Shown: positions 8,554 to 18,002 of the stretch, one piece after another
Numbering within the stretch: position 1 is the first letter of the stretch
Layout: each line of letters begins with the position of its first letter
Notes under the pieces: model-generated
The model's input: only the letters and a program-made list of their open reading frames with translations
Databases searched by the model: none
Told to the model about the DNA's origin: nothing
Made by a program: the position numbers and the translations under genes
From: Candidatus Cryptobacteroides avicola
GTDB lineage: Bacteria; Bacteroidota; Bacteroidia; Bacteroidales; UBA932
Assembly: GCA_017695115.1 (NCBI GenBank)
Contig: JADILV010000005.1
Location: 1-51,109 of the forward strand
DNA: 51,109 nucleotides
Reading direction: 5' to 3'

Positions 8554-11532
8554 TTAAAATGTCAGATTAACACCCAATGTAAAACGGCAGGTCCTCGGAT
8601 ACATGCTGGAGGTGTCCTTGATATACTCGAAGCCCGGTGTCAGGCCGTTGATGTTCACCTCCGGGTCTATTCCGGAGTATTTTGTGATTGTGGCCAGATC
8701 CCTGACCGTCAGATAGAACCTTGCCTTGCTCAGATAAATGTTGTATTTCGACAGGTCCAGGTTGTATCCGAGGGTGACGGCATCTATCTTCAGGAAAGTA
8801 CCGTCCTCTATGAAATAGTCAGTCAGGATCTTCTCGTCCTTGATGTCCTTGTTCTTGGTATAGGCAGTCCTCAGGACATTGTACTGGTCGGAGCGCTGAA
8901 GCCCGTAGTACATGTTGACCTGGCTGTATACATCGTAGTCTATCCAGCTGCGCAGGTATATCGAAAGGTCCAGGTTCTTCCAGCTGAATGTATGGTCCAT
9001 GGAGATTATGGCCTTCGGTATGGCATTCCCGACAAAATGCTTGTTCTCGTTGACAAGGTTGTTCACGCTCCCGTCCTGTGCAGGGACGACCTCCCCGTCC
9101 TTGTCATATATGAGCCATTTGCCGTCTTCACTCAGGCCGGCATATTTATAGACATAGAACTGGCCTATATCGGAGTTGTTCTGGAGTCTCACTGCATATC
9201 CAGGGTTGCCTGGGGAAGGGAACTTGACCTCGTCAAGATAGAAGTCGGCACCCATGTTGAGTATCCTGGACTTGTTGTGTGAATAGCGCAGGGCCGAGGT
9301 CCACCGGAAATTCTTGGCCCGGATGATGTCACCTCCTATCTCGAACTCGAAACCCCGGTTCATCAGGCTTCCGATATTCTTCATCATGGTAGGGTAAATG
9401 TAAGGGGGCTGAGGGACATTCACCTCATAGAGCAGGTCGTTGACCATCCTGTAGTAGTAATCGAACTTACCCCACAGCCTGTTCCCGAAGAAAGCGAAGT
9501 CAAACCCTACGTTCACTTCATTCTTCTCCTCCCATTTCAGGTCAGGGTTTATGTTCTGCGCGGTCCCGTATGTCGAAGCGAAACCGCCTCCGTCCGGAAG
9601 TGGCCAGGTAAGGTATGACTTGTACTGCCTGGTACTATAGCCGTTCCCGAAGCCGTTGTTTCCGGTCACTCCGTAACCTGCCCTGATCTTCAGGTCGTTG
9701 ATCCATCGGATGTTCCTCATGAACGGCTCAGCCGAAATGCGCCAGCCGGCGGAAACCGCCCAGAAGGTACCCCATCTGTTGTTCGGCCCGAACTTGGAGG
9801 AACCTTCCCTCCTTACACTCGCCTGTACAAGATACCTGTCCTTGAAAGAATAGTTGACGCGCCCGAAAACGGACAGCAGCCTCTCCCTCGGATCCTTGTT
9901 CGAAGCCATGGATGCTCGCCCGTCATTGATCCATGTCCCTTCACCCATGTCCCACGGGCCTATGCCGTCCACGGTAAAGTCAGCATTGGTCATGTTGAAG
10001 TTCTCGCCGTTCGACTGCCAGAAGCTGTATCCGGCCACAGCGTTGACCTTGTGGTCCTCGGCAAAGACCTTGTCATAGGAAAGATATGCCTCGACATTCA
10101 GGCGGGTGCTGTTGTCATAGCCCTGGTAGGCCTGGCCCTTCCTTGCATTGTCCAGGGACTCCTTGTGTTTAGCGTTCACATACCGATACTGGTAATACAT
10201 CCTCTTGTCAAGACCGACGGTGGCCTGCGCAGCAAGCCCGTCCCATATGTTCACCTTGAGCATCGCATCGGCAAGCAACCACTGGTCCCTGCCTATATTC
10301 TCCCTCAGTTCGATATCTGCCACAGGGTTGAAGTCGGAGCCTCCGAAGCCGGGACCGTCAACATTGTATTCAAATGTGTTGTCCGGGTTCATGAGCGGAA
10401 TGGTCGGATTCAGCATAAGAGCCTCGTTGATCGTACCGGAAGAGTTGCGCCTGTCCCTTTTGGCCTGCCGGAATTCACCGTTGGCACGTATCTCCACGAT
10501 ACCGTCAAAAAGGTTGAAATTCGCATTCAGGCGTCCCGAATAATCGGTCCTGTTGTCCCCTATAACTATACCTTTCTGGTCAGATGCCGAAAAAGAGGCA
10601 TAGACCTGAGCGGTCTCGGAACCGCCAGAAACGCTTACATGATGCTTGTGGGAAAACGGAAGGTCATTCAGCAGTGCATCATACCAGTCAGTATCATAGC
10701 CGTAGTCACGGCCAAGACCGTACTCCACAAATTCTGATGAAGAAAGGAGATCAGGCCTGGAGCGCACAGTCTCTATGGAGAACTCTCCGGTATATGTCGC
10801 TGTAATCCTGCCTTGCCTTGCTGATTTGGTTGTTATCAGGATCACTCCTCCTGCAGCCCTGGTCCCGTATATTGCTCCTGCAGAAGCATCCTTCAGCACA
10901 TCAATGGACTCTATGTCCTCAGGGTTCAGAGCCCGGAAATCTCCACCGGGAATCCCGTCTATAACCACAAGTGGACCCTGGCTTGCATTGACCGAAGCCA
11001 CACCCCTGAGCTGGAAGCCGTTCGAGCTGTTGGGGCTGTCGTCTCCGGAGATGGTCAGCCCCGGTATCTTGCCCTCCAGGACCGTGGCTATGGTAGAGCC
11101 TCCGAGTCCGGCCACCAGGTCATCCGCCTTCAGTGAAGTGATGGACGAGGTGATCTCCTTCTTGTCCAATGTACCGTAAGCAATGACGACAGTCTCCTCA
11201 AGAGTCTGGCTGTCAGGCTGCAGCACTATGCGCAGGACAGTCTTTTTCCCGTCTACCTTCTGTTCATGGTCGAGAAAGCCTATGAAAGAGAAGCGCAGGA
11301 GGGAACCCTCGTCCGCAGTTATCGAGAAATGTCCGTCAATATCCGTAGTGGTACCGGCGGACGTACCGTCCACCATGACATATGCCCCGGCCAGAGGAGT
11401 CCCGGTATTGTCCAGCACCTGGCCTGATATGGAGAGGGACTGCGCCGATACAGGCAGCGGACTCGCCACCATAAAGACAATGGTCATCAATACAAAGCCG
11501 CAAAAAGCTTTAATCTTATCTATAGAATACAT
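8554..11532 (-). CDS. susC: SusC/RagA-type TonB-dependent transporter
   Basis: A 992-residue outer-membrane barrel that imports ligand handed over by SusD, powered by TonB-ExbBD. The signal peptide (cleavage after VSAQ) is followed by a carboxypeptidase-D-like domain (residues about 33-110; ISGQVLDNTGTPLAGAYV), a Ton-box-like stretch (ETVVIAYGT), a plug domain with the SusC signature (DGIPGGDFRALNPEDIESI) and a C-terminal barrel ending in FTLGVNLTF. No STN signalling domain is present, and no sigma or anti-sigma gene is adjacent, so trans-envelope signalling is unlikely. It lies between a BACON lipoprotein gene (17 bp) and susD (13 bp). Confidence 0.97.
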   Translation of the reverse strand: MYSIDKIKAFCGFVLMTIVFMVASPLPVSAQSLSISGQVLDNTGTPLAGAYVMVDGTSAGTTTDIDGHFSITADEGSLLRFSFIGFLDHEQKVDGKKTVLRIVLQPDSQTLEETVVIAYGTLDKKEITSSITSLKADDLVAGLGGSTIATVLEGKIPGLTISGDDSPNSSNGFQLRGVASVNASQGPLVVIDGIPGGDFRALNPEDIESIDVLKDASAGAIYGTRAAGGVILITTKSARQGRITATYTGEFSIETVRSRPDLLSSSEFVEYGLGRDYGYDTDWYDALLNDLPFSHKHHVSVSGGSETAQVYASFSASDQKGIVIGDNRTDYSGRLNANFNLFDGIVEIRANGEFRQAKRDRRNSSGTINEALMLNPTIPLMNPDNTFEYNVDGPGFGGSDFNPVADIELRENIGRDQWLLADAMLKVNIWDGLAAQATVGLDKRMYYQYRYVNAKHKESLDNARKGQAYQGYDNSTRLNVEAYLSYDKVFAEDHKVNAVAGYSFWQSNGENFNMTNADFTVDGIGPWDMGEGTWINDGRASMASNKDPRERLLSVFGRVNYSFKDRYLVQASVRREGSSKFGPNNRWGTFWAVSAGWRISAEPFMRNIRWINDLKIRAGYGVTGNNGFGNGYSTRQYKSYLTWPLPDGGGFASTYGTAQNINPDLKWEEKNEVNVGFDFAFFGNRLWGKFDYYYRMVNDLLYEVNVPQPPYIYPTMMKNIGSLMNRGFEFEIGGDIIRAKNFRWTSALRYSHNKSRILNMGADFYLDEVKFPSPGNPGYAVRLQNNSDIGQFYVYKYAGLSEDGKWLIYDKDGEVVPAQDGSVNNLVNENKHFVGNAIPKAIISMDHTFSWKNLDLSIYLRSWIDYDVYSQVNMYYGLQRSDQYNVLRTAYTKNKDIKDEKILTDYFIEDGTFLKIDAVTLGYNLDLSKYNIYLSKARFYLTVRDLATITKYSGIDPEVNINGLTPGFEYIKDTSSMYPRTCRFTLGVNLTF

Positions 11533-11549
11533 AATTTCAATATTAAAGG

Positions 11550-13109
11550 TCAGTTAGCCCGTTCAATCCTGATGTTGTCGATATACCATCTCTGCTGGTC
11601 AGGGGATTCATCCTTTCCAAGATCCATCTGGGTAGGACGTATCTTTATGACGGATGCCGCAGTAAGTCCCTCAATCCTGACAGTTACCGTCTGCCATTTG
11701 AGTTCCCCTTTCTCCTGGTCAGGACTTACAGGCATCTGGGGAGAGACCACAGTGCCTCCATTTTCCGTCTCTACCGTCAGGGTCAGCTTGTCGATATTGC
11801 CGCTGCCGGTCATCTGGGCGCACCAGTCGAAAATCAGACTGACAGCTTCTCCGTCCCGGATATCCCCGATGGAAGGAAGGCCCAGTCCGGAATGGTAATC
11901 TGTCTTGCCGAATTTCAGATAGGCATCCTGCAAATACATGCATTCATACTCTCCTGCCACATAGCGGAGATCCCTGTATCCCCTTTCATTGAATTCAGTG
12001 ATAAAAGGACCGAATATGCCCAGTGTCCCGCTGGCATATACATTAGGAGCGTTGGCACCTTCGTCTCCTGAACCTACGGCATCACCTACAGGCTTGCTGT
12101 TCTTGGCATTATACTGCTCTATATAAGGAGAAAGCCATGAGAAATCGTCCTTGAAAAATACGTTGTCATCCTCATACGGCGTTGAAGACTGCATCACCTC
12201 CACAGGGGTTGTGGCTCCGGTAGAAGCGCTGAAGAGAATGGTGCCTGTACGCAGGCTTCCTTCGGTGTTCCCGGATACCGTGACAGACACCTCCGTGGTC
12301 CCCGCCTCCCCGCTGAGAGGAGATACCTGTATCCAGACATCGGACTCTGCCGTCCACGGCACATCAGAAGTCACAGTGAAACTTACAGGAGAGTCGGATC
12401 CGTCCTGGAACCCGAATTTGTTGACGGCAATTGAAGCAAGACCCACCTCAAGCCCATTAACCGCCTGTATTACAGTCACAGAGCACTCAGTGTTCCCGGC
12501 CTTTACCGTCACATGGCCGGTCCTGACAGAACTGGTGGTGTTCTCGTCGATTTCAAGGGTAACCTGAATATACTGCCCCGCCTGTCCGGAAGTTATTCCG
12601 GGATTTATCCAGGAATCAGCCGTTATCGTCCAGTCGCTGTTGACATCGAGTATGTAGAACGACGGGGCCTGCCCTGTTGCCAGCTTGCCGTCCCCCTTAA
12701 CGGAGAACTCAGTCTCACTGAGCTCAAGCGTCTCCACTTTCAGGGTCTGTATAATGTTGAAGCTTTTGACGATACCTGCCCCGGAGACAGATACCTTCCC
12801 GCTCCTGTCCGCTCCGCTGAGATTCTCCTCGCATACAAAAAACACGTTAAGCCGTCCCCTGTCCGAGCTCATTGTGCTCGGGGTCACCCACTGCGGACAT
12901 TCTGTGACCGACCAAGGGACATTGCTGCCTATCTCCACATAAGGCACCTTTCCTGCGGAGTTAAGCCCATTGAAATCAACCGTAATGTCATTTTCAGGGA
13001 CATCGATGAACGCATCAGGCTCGCCATAGTCCTCCTGGCATGAAACAAGAGTGGCAACAGCCAGGAATGCAGCCAGGAACCGGGCTGCCGTTTTGTTTCT
13101 ATTACACAT
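11550..13109 (-). CDS. Three-BACON-domain lipoprotein of the SusC/D operon
   Basis: A 519-residue probable surface lipoprotein (signal AVATLVSC, anchor Cys24). Residues about 35-120, 125-218 and 222-308 are three Ig-like BACON domains, each with the W-then-turn pattern (NVPWSVTECPQWV; DSWINPGITSGQAGQYI; VPWTAESDVWIQVSPLSG). The last 200 residues form a separate domain opening with FFKDDFSWL and ending in WYIDNIRI, a beta-sandwich look. The same C-terminal domain is in the next gene upstream, so the two are paralogues with different numbers of BACON units. BACON domains often tether or space surface glycan-binding proteins. No catalytic motif is visible. I infer a binding role for the C-terminal domain. 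Confidence 0.85.
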   Translation of the reverse strand: MCNRNKTAARFLAAFLAVATLVSCQEDYGEPDAFIDVPENDITVDFNGLNSAGKVPYVEIGSNVPWSVTECPQWVTPSTMSSDRGRLNVFFVCEENLSGADRSGKVSVSGAGIVKSFNIIQTLKVETLELSETEFSVKGDGKLATGQAPSFYILDVNSDWTITADSWINPGITSGQAGQYIQVTLEIDENTTSSVRTGHVTVKAGNTECSVTVIQAVNGLEVGLASIAVNKFGFQDGSDSPVSFTVTSDVPWTAESDVWIQVSPLSGEAGTTEVSVTVSGNTEGSLRTGTILFSASTGATTPVEVMQSSTPYEDDNVFFKDDFSWLSPYIEQYNAKNSKPVGDAVGSGDEGANAPNVYASGTLGIFGPFITEFNERGYRDLRYVAGEYECMYLQDAYLKFGKTDYHSGLGLPSIGDIRDGEAVSLIFDWCAQMTGSGNIDKLTLTVETENGGTVVSPQMPVSPDQEKGELKWQTVTVRIEGLTAASVIKIRPTQMDLGKDESPDQQRWYIDNIRIERAN

Positions 13110-13130
13110 AAATTCGAAGAGTTAGGTTAT

Positions 13131-14126
13131 TTATTTACCAGGAATCTTTATCATTTTGATGTTGTCCAGATGGAAACGGTGTACACCGGTTGCATCCATG
13201 TCCTCATGCCTTATGGCAAGTTTTGTCGTGGATGATATTCCATAGACATTCACCTTGGCATGTGTCCACTTGGCCTCACCGTCCTTCTGGTCAGGAAGGA
13301 AAGAATCACTGACATCAGACATAGCCCCTGAAGAGCGCTCTATCTGTCCAGGTCCCTGAAGGACTTCGACCACCATGCGGATATCATCCACATACAGTTT
13401 CCCGGACATGTGCCCTGCAAAATCAAACGAAAGCTCGACATCCGTAGTCTCTTCCCCGGTTTCGCTTAGGGCTGGGGCAGGAAGGACAAGGCCGTTATTA
13501 TGGTCTGTCCTGCAGAATTTAAGATAATGGGCCATCAGATACATTGTATTGTCTTCAGGCTTGAGGACGGAATATCCCCTTTCCGCAAATTCCGACATAA
13601 ATGCCACAGCATCGGCATCCCCGTCCTGACTTTTGCTTCCCACGTTGGGTGCCGTGGCATTAGGGTCCGCAGTGGCAATATAATCCCCCGCCCCAAGTGC
13701 CGTGGCATAAGGGACAATCCATGAGAAATCATCATCAAAGTAAGAATAGCCGAAAGCCGGGAAAGGAGTTGCAGTCTGCCTGACAGTAACTGTCTGGTAA
13801 CCGCCGGCTGTAGAGACAGTCAGATGTCCGGTACGCCCTGTACCTTCATCATACCTCTGCGCAATGACAGAAACAGTGGCGCTACCGCTGCCCTGCGGTT
13901 TGTCAACGGTAAGCCATTCGGAATCAGATGTTACATTGTAGCCCTTGTTCGCTACAATAGAAATGGTCGGCACTTCTCCCGATGAGAGCTGCCCTGTAGA
14001 GATTACATCAATACTGACTGTGTCAATACTGAAACGGGCCGGGATGTCGGGCTCTTTATCACAGGATAATAAAAAGCAAAATCCCCCCCCCACAAAAATA
14101 AATGCAGAGATCAGTTGTCTGAACAT
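13131..14126 (-). CDS. Single-BACON lipoprotein, first gene of the SusC/D operon
   Basis: A 331-residue lipoprotein with signal GFCFLLSC, one BACON domain at about residues 35-118 (SDSEWLTVDKPQGSGSATV) and a C-terminal domain (about 125-331) that is a clear paralogue of the one in the next gene: DDFSWIVPYATAL, FAERGYSVL, YLKFCRTDHNNGLVLP and HLDNIKMI all have counterparts. It is the promoter-proximal gene, with a leader of about 85 nt. The signal peptide is encoded across a run of nine G (plus-strand C 14083-14091). In this copy the run keeps the gene in frame, but a one-base slip would end translation early. Function is inferred as ligand binding at the cell surface. Confidence 0.82.
   Translation of the reverse strand: MFRQLISAFIFVGGGFCFLLSCDKEPDIPARFSIDTVSIDVISTGQLSSGEVPTISIVANKGYNVTSDSEWLTVDKPQGSGSATVSVIAQRYDEGTGRTGHLTVSTAGGYQTVTVRQTATPFPAFGYSYFDDDFSWIVPYATALGAGDYIATADPNATAPNVGSKSQDGDADAVAFMSEFAERGYSVLKPEDNTMYLMAHYLKFCRTDHNNGLVLPAPALSETGEETTDVELSFDFAGHMSGKLYVDDIRMVVEVLQGPGQIERSSGAMSDVSDSFLPDQKDGEAKWTHAKVNVYGISSTTKLAIRHEDMDATGVHRFHLDNIKMIKIPGK
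14083..14091 (-). repeat. G9 tract in the signal-peptide codons of the BACON lipoprotein
   Basis: Nine consecutive C on the plus strand, read as Val-Gly-Gly-Gly codons on the minus strand. Tracts of this length can slip during replication. The gene is in the open (in-frame) state here. Confidence 0.8.
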
Positions 14127-14216
14127 AAAGTTATAGAATTAATACATAAAGTTTACGTCCTAGCGAACGTTTCGTTAAGAAACTATTAAGCCGCCTCCAG
14201 GTTACATATCGAAAGG

Positions 14217-14247
14217 CAAATATAGAAGTTATTTTACATAAAACAAA
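14217..14247 (-). promoter_or_regulatory. Promoter of the BACON-SusC/D-phosphoesterase operon
   Basis: On the minus strand, TTTG (14247-14244), 19 nt, then TATATTTG (14224-14217). This is a full match to the Bacteroidetes -33/-7 consensus. Transcription would begin near 14210 and read leftward into the lipoprotein gene at 14126. The promoter begins only 23 bp beyond the stop of the S41 peptidase gene upstream. Confidence 0.8.
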
Positions 14248-14269
14248 ATCCCGGGACAATTTTCATGTA

Positions 14270-15853
14270 TCAATTCTGCTGGAGTGCGGCCTTTACGGTC
14301 TCGTCTATATCAAGATAGAATCTGTAGAAAGCCTCGTCGTCGAGTTTGGAATAACGTCCGACAAGGGCCTTCAGCTGCGGCATCATGTAGCTTTCAGACT
14401 TTTCCCATTCACCAGGACGCGGTACGATTTTGTCCGTATGCGCGGCGAAATCAAGGAACTTCCCGGCAAGATCAAGGCCGTCAAGATATTCCGAAAGCTC
14501 CCCGAAATCGTCTATGCCCGAAAGTGTAGACTTGTACCTGTCAAACATCTCGGAAGCAAAACGCATCTGGGTGGCCTTCCTGTTGCACTTTATATAGAAA
14601 TCTGTGGCCCTGGTAGTGTCCATGGGGACGAAAATATCGGGAATGATCCCTCCTCCGCCATAGACAGGCCTGCCCTTGACCGTATAATACACCTCGCTCG
14701 AATCCACCTGTATACTGTCTGCATCGGTCATCTCCCCGTGCCTGTAGCGCTCATAGATATCATAGGCGTATTTCGTCCCGTCAGAATAAGGTTTCTGGAT
14801 ACAGCGGCCAGAAGGGGTATAGAACCTTGCGACAGTGAGCCTGATGCCGGATCCGTCAGTGAAGTTTATCGGCTCCTGTACAAGCCCCTTGCCGAACGAG
14901 CGGCGTCCGATGATGACCCCCCGGTCATTGTCCTGCATAGCCCCGGCGAAAATCTCGCTGGACGAGGCAGACGACTCGTCTATCAGCACCGCAAGACCAA
15001 TGTCCTGCAGGCTGCCCCTGCCGTCCGCATTGAAATCCTGGCGGGCACGGTGGAGGCCCTGCATATATACTATCTGGGCATCCTTGGGAAGGAACTCGTT
15101 GCACAGGAGGAAAGCCTGGTCGAAATAGCCTCCGGTATTCTCCCTTATATCGAATATGAGCCGTGTCATACCCTGTGACAGAAGACTTTCGCTCGTCTTG
15201 GAAAATTCCTGGTAAGTAGTCTTGGTGAACTTTGAAAGGCGGATATACCCGGTCGTGTCGTTTACCATGAATGCAGCGTCAACACATTTTACCGGGATCT
15301 TGCCACGGGTGATCTCAAACGGGATTTCAGCCCCGTCCCTGTTGACAGTAATCTTCACCTTTGTGCCGGAAGGTCCCTTCATCTTGCGTACCATGGTGTC
15401 CTGCGGGGTCTTCGTGCCGGCAATCACATCATCGCCGACCCTGATAATCCTGTCTCCCTGCAGCAGGCCGGCTTTCTCGGAAGGGCCACCAGGTATGACA
15501 CTCAGTACAATGGCGGTATCATTCGGGACATTGAACTGTATGCCGATGCCGTCGAAATTGCCTGCCAGCTCGGTCTCCGACTCCTCCAGGTCCACAGGAG
15601 GAAGGTACACGGAATGGGGATCAAGCTCAGAAAGGGCCGCGACTACCGCAGCGTCTGTCATCTTCTTCATGTCAATGGTATCGACATAATTGCCCTCCAC
15701 CTGCTCCAGAATAAGGTTGAGCTTGCGCCAGCGGTTGTAGTCCCCGTCGAATTTCCTGTTCAGCGAATAGAATTTGCCCGTTGTTACCGAAAGCAGCACA
15801 CCGATGACAATCCCAAGCAGTGCAATAAGCAGTATGTTACCGTTCCTGTTCAT
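14270..15853 (-). CDS. ctpA: S41-family C-terminal processing peptidase
   Basis: A 527-residue periplasmic serine protease that cleaves proteins near the C-terminus, anchored by an N-terminal helix (residues about 7-25, LLIALLGIVIGVLLSV). A tail-specific protease N-terminal segment, a PDZ domain (about 85-170; IPGGPSEKAGLLQGDRI) and the S41 core follow. The nucleophile Ser lies in DESSASSSEIFAGA and the general-base Lys in RRSFGKGLVQEP, so the protease looks active. DIRENTGGYF replaces the usual D-x-R-x-N-x-GG with no loss of key residues. It is the last gene of a leftward operon, 4 bp behind the dCMP deaminase gene, an arrangement I recall from other Bacteroidales. Confidence 0.93.
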   Translation of the reverse strand: MNRNGNILLIALLGIVIGVLLSVTTGKFYSLNRKFDGDYNRWRKLNLILEQVEGNYVDTIDMKKMTDAAVVAALSELDPHSVYLPPVDLEESETELAGNFDGIGIQFNVPNDTAIVLSVIPGGPSEKAGLLQGDRIIRVGDDVIAGTKTPQDTMVRKMKGPSGTKVKITVNRDGAEIPFEITRGKIPVKCVDAAFMVNDTTGYIRLSKFTKTTYQEFSKTSESLLSQGMTRLIFDIRENTGGYFDQAFLLCNEFLPKDAQIVYMQGLHRARQDFNADGRGSLQDIGLAVLIDESSASSSEIFAGAMQDNDRGVIIGRRSFGKGLVQEPINFTDGSGIRLTVARFYTPSGRCIQKPYSDGTKYAYDIYERYRHGEMTDADSIQVDSSEVYYTVKGRPVYGGGGIIPDIFVPMDTTRATDFYIKCNRKATQMRFASEMFDRYKSTLSGIDDFGELSEYLDGLDLAGKFLDFAAHTDKIVPRPGEWEKSESYMMPQLKALVGRYSKLDDEAFYRFYLDIDETVKAALQQN

Positions 15854-15857
15854 GATT

Positions 15858-16262
15858 TCAGTCCACTTTTTCTACTTCAATTCCGGCCCTCCGGAGCAGG
15901 TCCACCCCGTCCGTCAGCCGGTATTCATCCTTGTATACAACCCTCTTTATCCCTGCCTGGATAATGAGCTTCGCACATTCGAGGCACGGGGCGGCAGTCA
16001 CATACATGGTGGCGCCGAGACTGTTGTTCCCGGATTTGGCCACCTTGGTTATCGCGTTCGCCTCCGCATGAAGGACATACGGCTTGGTAGCCCCCGTCTC
16101 GTCCTCGCAATTGTTCTCGAAACCCGAAGGTGTACCGTTGTAACCGTCAGAGATGATCATCCGGTCTTTCACCAGCAAGGCGCCGACCTGGCGGCGCCTG
16201 CAGTATGAATTCCTGGCCCAGATAGAGGCCATCTCGATATAGCTCTGGTCAAACTTTTCCAT
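15858..16262 (-). CDS. comEB: dCMP deaminase (ComEB family)
   Basis: A 134-residue zinc enzyme that deaminates dCMP to dUMP, feeding dTMP synthesis. The zinc-binding motifs are visible: His in VLHAEANAI with the catalytic Glu, and the two Cys in APCLECAKLII. RNSYCRRRQVGALLVKD at the N-terminus fits the dCMP deaminase subfamily rather than cytidine or tRNA deaminases. The gene sits 30 bp behind the acyl-CoA synthetase and 4 bp ahead of the S41 peptidase. Confidence 0.9.
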   Translation of the reverse strand: MEKFDQSYIEMASIWARNSYCRRRQVGALLVKDRMIISDGYNGTPSGFENNCEDETGATKPYVLHAEANAITKVAKSGNNSLGATMYVTAAPCLECAKLIIQAGIKRVVYKDEYRLTDGVDLLRRAGIEVEKVD

Positions 16263-16292
16263 TGTATGATTCCTGTGCTGAGGGCAGGCCGG

Positions 16293-17954
16293 TCAGGCCC
16301 TCTGGTAGAGATAACGTTTGATACTGCGTTTAGGAGTACGCTCGAAGTCTTCGGGCATCACTTCTATCTTCTTTATCCTGGCGTAGTTAGGCAGCTCCTG
16401 GTTTGCCGCGGCAAGAGAGTCGTTCAGCGCCTTCTCGAGAGCCTCGTGGGAAAGGCCGTCAAGTTCTCCCTGATGGAAGTCAGGGTAGATGAGGGCGGTA
16501 AGGCCACCGTTGTCCTCTATCACGAGGGAGTCGACGACATAAGGCATATTGTTCAGGACACACTCTATTTCCTCAGGATATATGTTCTGTCCTGACGGAC
16601 CGAGAATCATGCACTTAGAACGGCCTTTAAGGTAGAGGTAGCCGTCCTTGTCGAGCACACCCATGTCACCTGTGCGGAACCACCCGTCCTGTGTGAAGGA
16701 AGCCTGGGTTGCCTCCGGGTTCTTGTAATACCCGAGAAATACGTTCATCCCCCTTACAAGCACCTCTCCCGGCACGTTCTCCGGGTCTTCCGAGTCTATC
16801 CTGATCTCCATGTTCGGGGCCTGCTTGCCGCAGGAGTACAGACGGGCTGTCTTCCAGTCATCGTATGATATGATAGGAGCACATTCTGTCATGCCGTAGC
16901 CGACTGTGTACGGGAAGCCTATCTTCTTGAAGAAGGCCTCAACTTCCTTGTTGAAAGCGGCCCCGCCGATTATGACTTCCTCGAACTGTCCGCCGAAAGC
17001 ATTCACGAGCTCTGTACGTATCTTCTTCATTATCACCTGGTCCAGCACAGGCAGTTTCATGAGGAATTTTATGCCGTTCTTCTCGAGCAGAGGTTTCAGC
17101 TTGCTTTTGTAGACTTTTTCTATAATGAGAGGCACGGCTATGACTATATTCGGCTTAACCTCTGACAGGGCCTGCATGATTATCTTCGGACTCGGCACCC
17201 TCGTGAGGAAATGCACGTGCGCCCCGACCGTCAGTTCGAAAAGCACTTCGAACATCATTCCGTACATGTGGGCTGACGGGAGCATCGCCACGACATTGGA
17301 TGTATTGTTCAGCATCGGGAGCACCTTCATGGCGAACAGGATGTTTGAAAGGAGCGCCCGATAAGGGATCATGACTCCTTTGGAGAATCCTGAAGTCCCC
17401 GATGTATAATTTATAAGGGCCAGCTCATCTGCAGAGTCCTCATAGTAATTGACGCTGTCCGGAGTGAAATTCATCGGATAGCGCTTCCCGAAAAGCTCAT
17501 TGAGGTGGGCACGCACTTCAGTGATCTCTTTGGACCTGGCATACAGCAGGGAGAATGTATTTATCTGTACAACAGCCTGGAGGTTCGGCATCTCATTCTC
17601 GCTGAGACCTTCCCAGACCACATCATCGACAAAGAGTATCCTTGCCTCGGAGTGGTTCACCAGATGGTGGATATTTCCCGGCTTGAATTCATGCAGGATA
17701 GGTACCGGCACCGCACCGTATGTAAGGGCGGAGATGAAGGAGACGCCCCAGTTGGCCTGGTTCCTTGAACATATTGCCACCTTATCGCCCCTGACAAGAC
17801 CGCACTCTTCATACATGATATGCATTTTTGCAATCCGCCTGGCCACATCTCTATAATGGAGTGTAACCCCCTGATAGTTGGACAAGGCAGGCCTGTCCCA
17901 ATTCTCCCTGAAACTTTTTTCGTAGAGTTTATTTACCGATTGAAATTTGTCCAT
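16293..17954 (-). CDS. AMP-forming acyl-CoA synthetase (long-chain fatty acid type)
   Basis: A 553-residue adenylate-forming enzyme that most likely activates fatty acids to acyl-CoA or to an acyl-adenylate for a carrier. The phosphate-binding loop YTSGTSGFSKGVM, the adenine motif VGYGMTECAPI, the hinge region WFRTGDMGVLDKDGYL and the C-terminal catalytic Lys in RTPKRSIKRYL are all present, so it appears functional. Length is normal. It lies third in the operon that starts with ridA. The acyl substrate cannot be told from sequence, and an aryl acid or acyl-carrier substrate remains possible. Confidence 0.87.
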   Translation of the reverse strand: MDKFQSVNKLYEKSFRENWDRPALSNYQGVTLHYRDVARRIAKMHIMYEECGLVRGDKVAICSRNQANWGVSFISALTYGAVPVPILHEFKPGNIHHLVNHSEARILFVDDVVWEGLSENEMPNLQAVVQINTFSLLYARSKEITEVRAHLNELFGKRYPMNFTPDSVNYYEDSADELALINYTSGTSGFSKGVMIPYRALLSNILFAMKVLPMLNNTSNVVAMLPSAHMYGMMFEVLFELTVGAHVHFLTRVPSPKIIMQALSEVKPNIVIAVPLIIEKVYKSKLKPLLEKNGIKFLMKLPVLDQVIMKKIRTELVNAFGGQFEEVIIGGAAFNKEVEAFFKKIGFPYTVGYGMTECAPIISYDDWKTARLYSCGKQAPNMEIRIDSEDPENVPGEVLVRGMNVFLGYYKNPEATQASFTQDGWFRTGDMGVLDKDGYLYLKGRSKCMILGPSGQNIYPEEIECVLNNMPYVVDSLVIEDNGGLTALIYPDFHQGELDGLSHEALEKALNDSLAAANQELPNYARIKKIEVMPEDFERTPKRSIKRYLYQRA

Positions 17955-18002
17955 AAAATGAATTTTATACTGATTAAGAATCCTGTCAAATCGATTCCCG
18001 GT

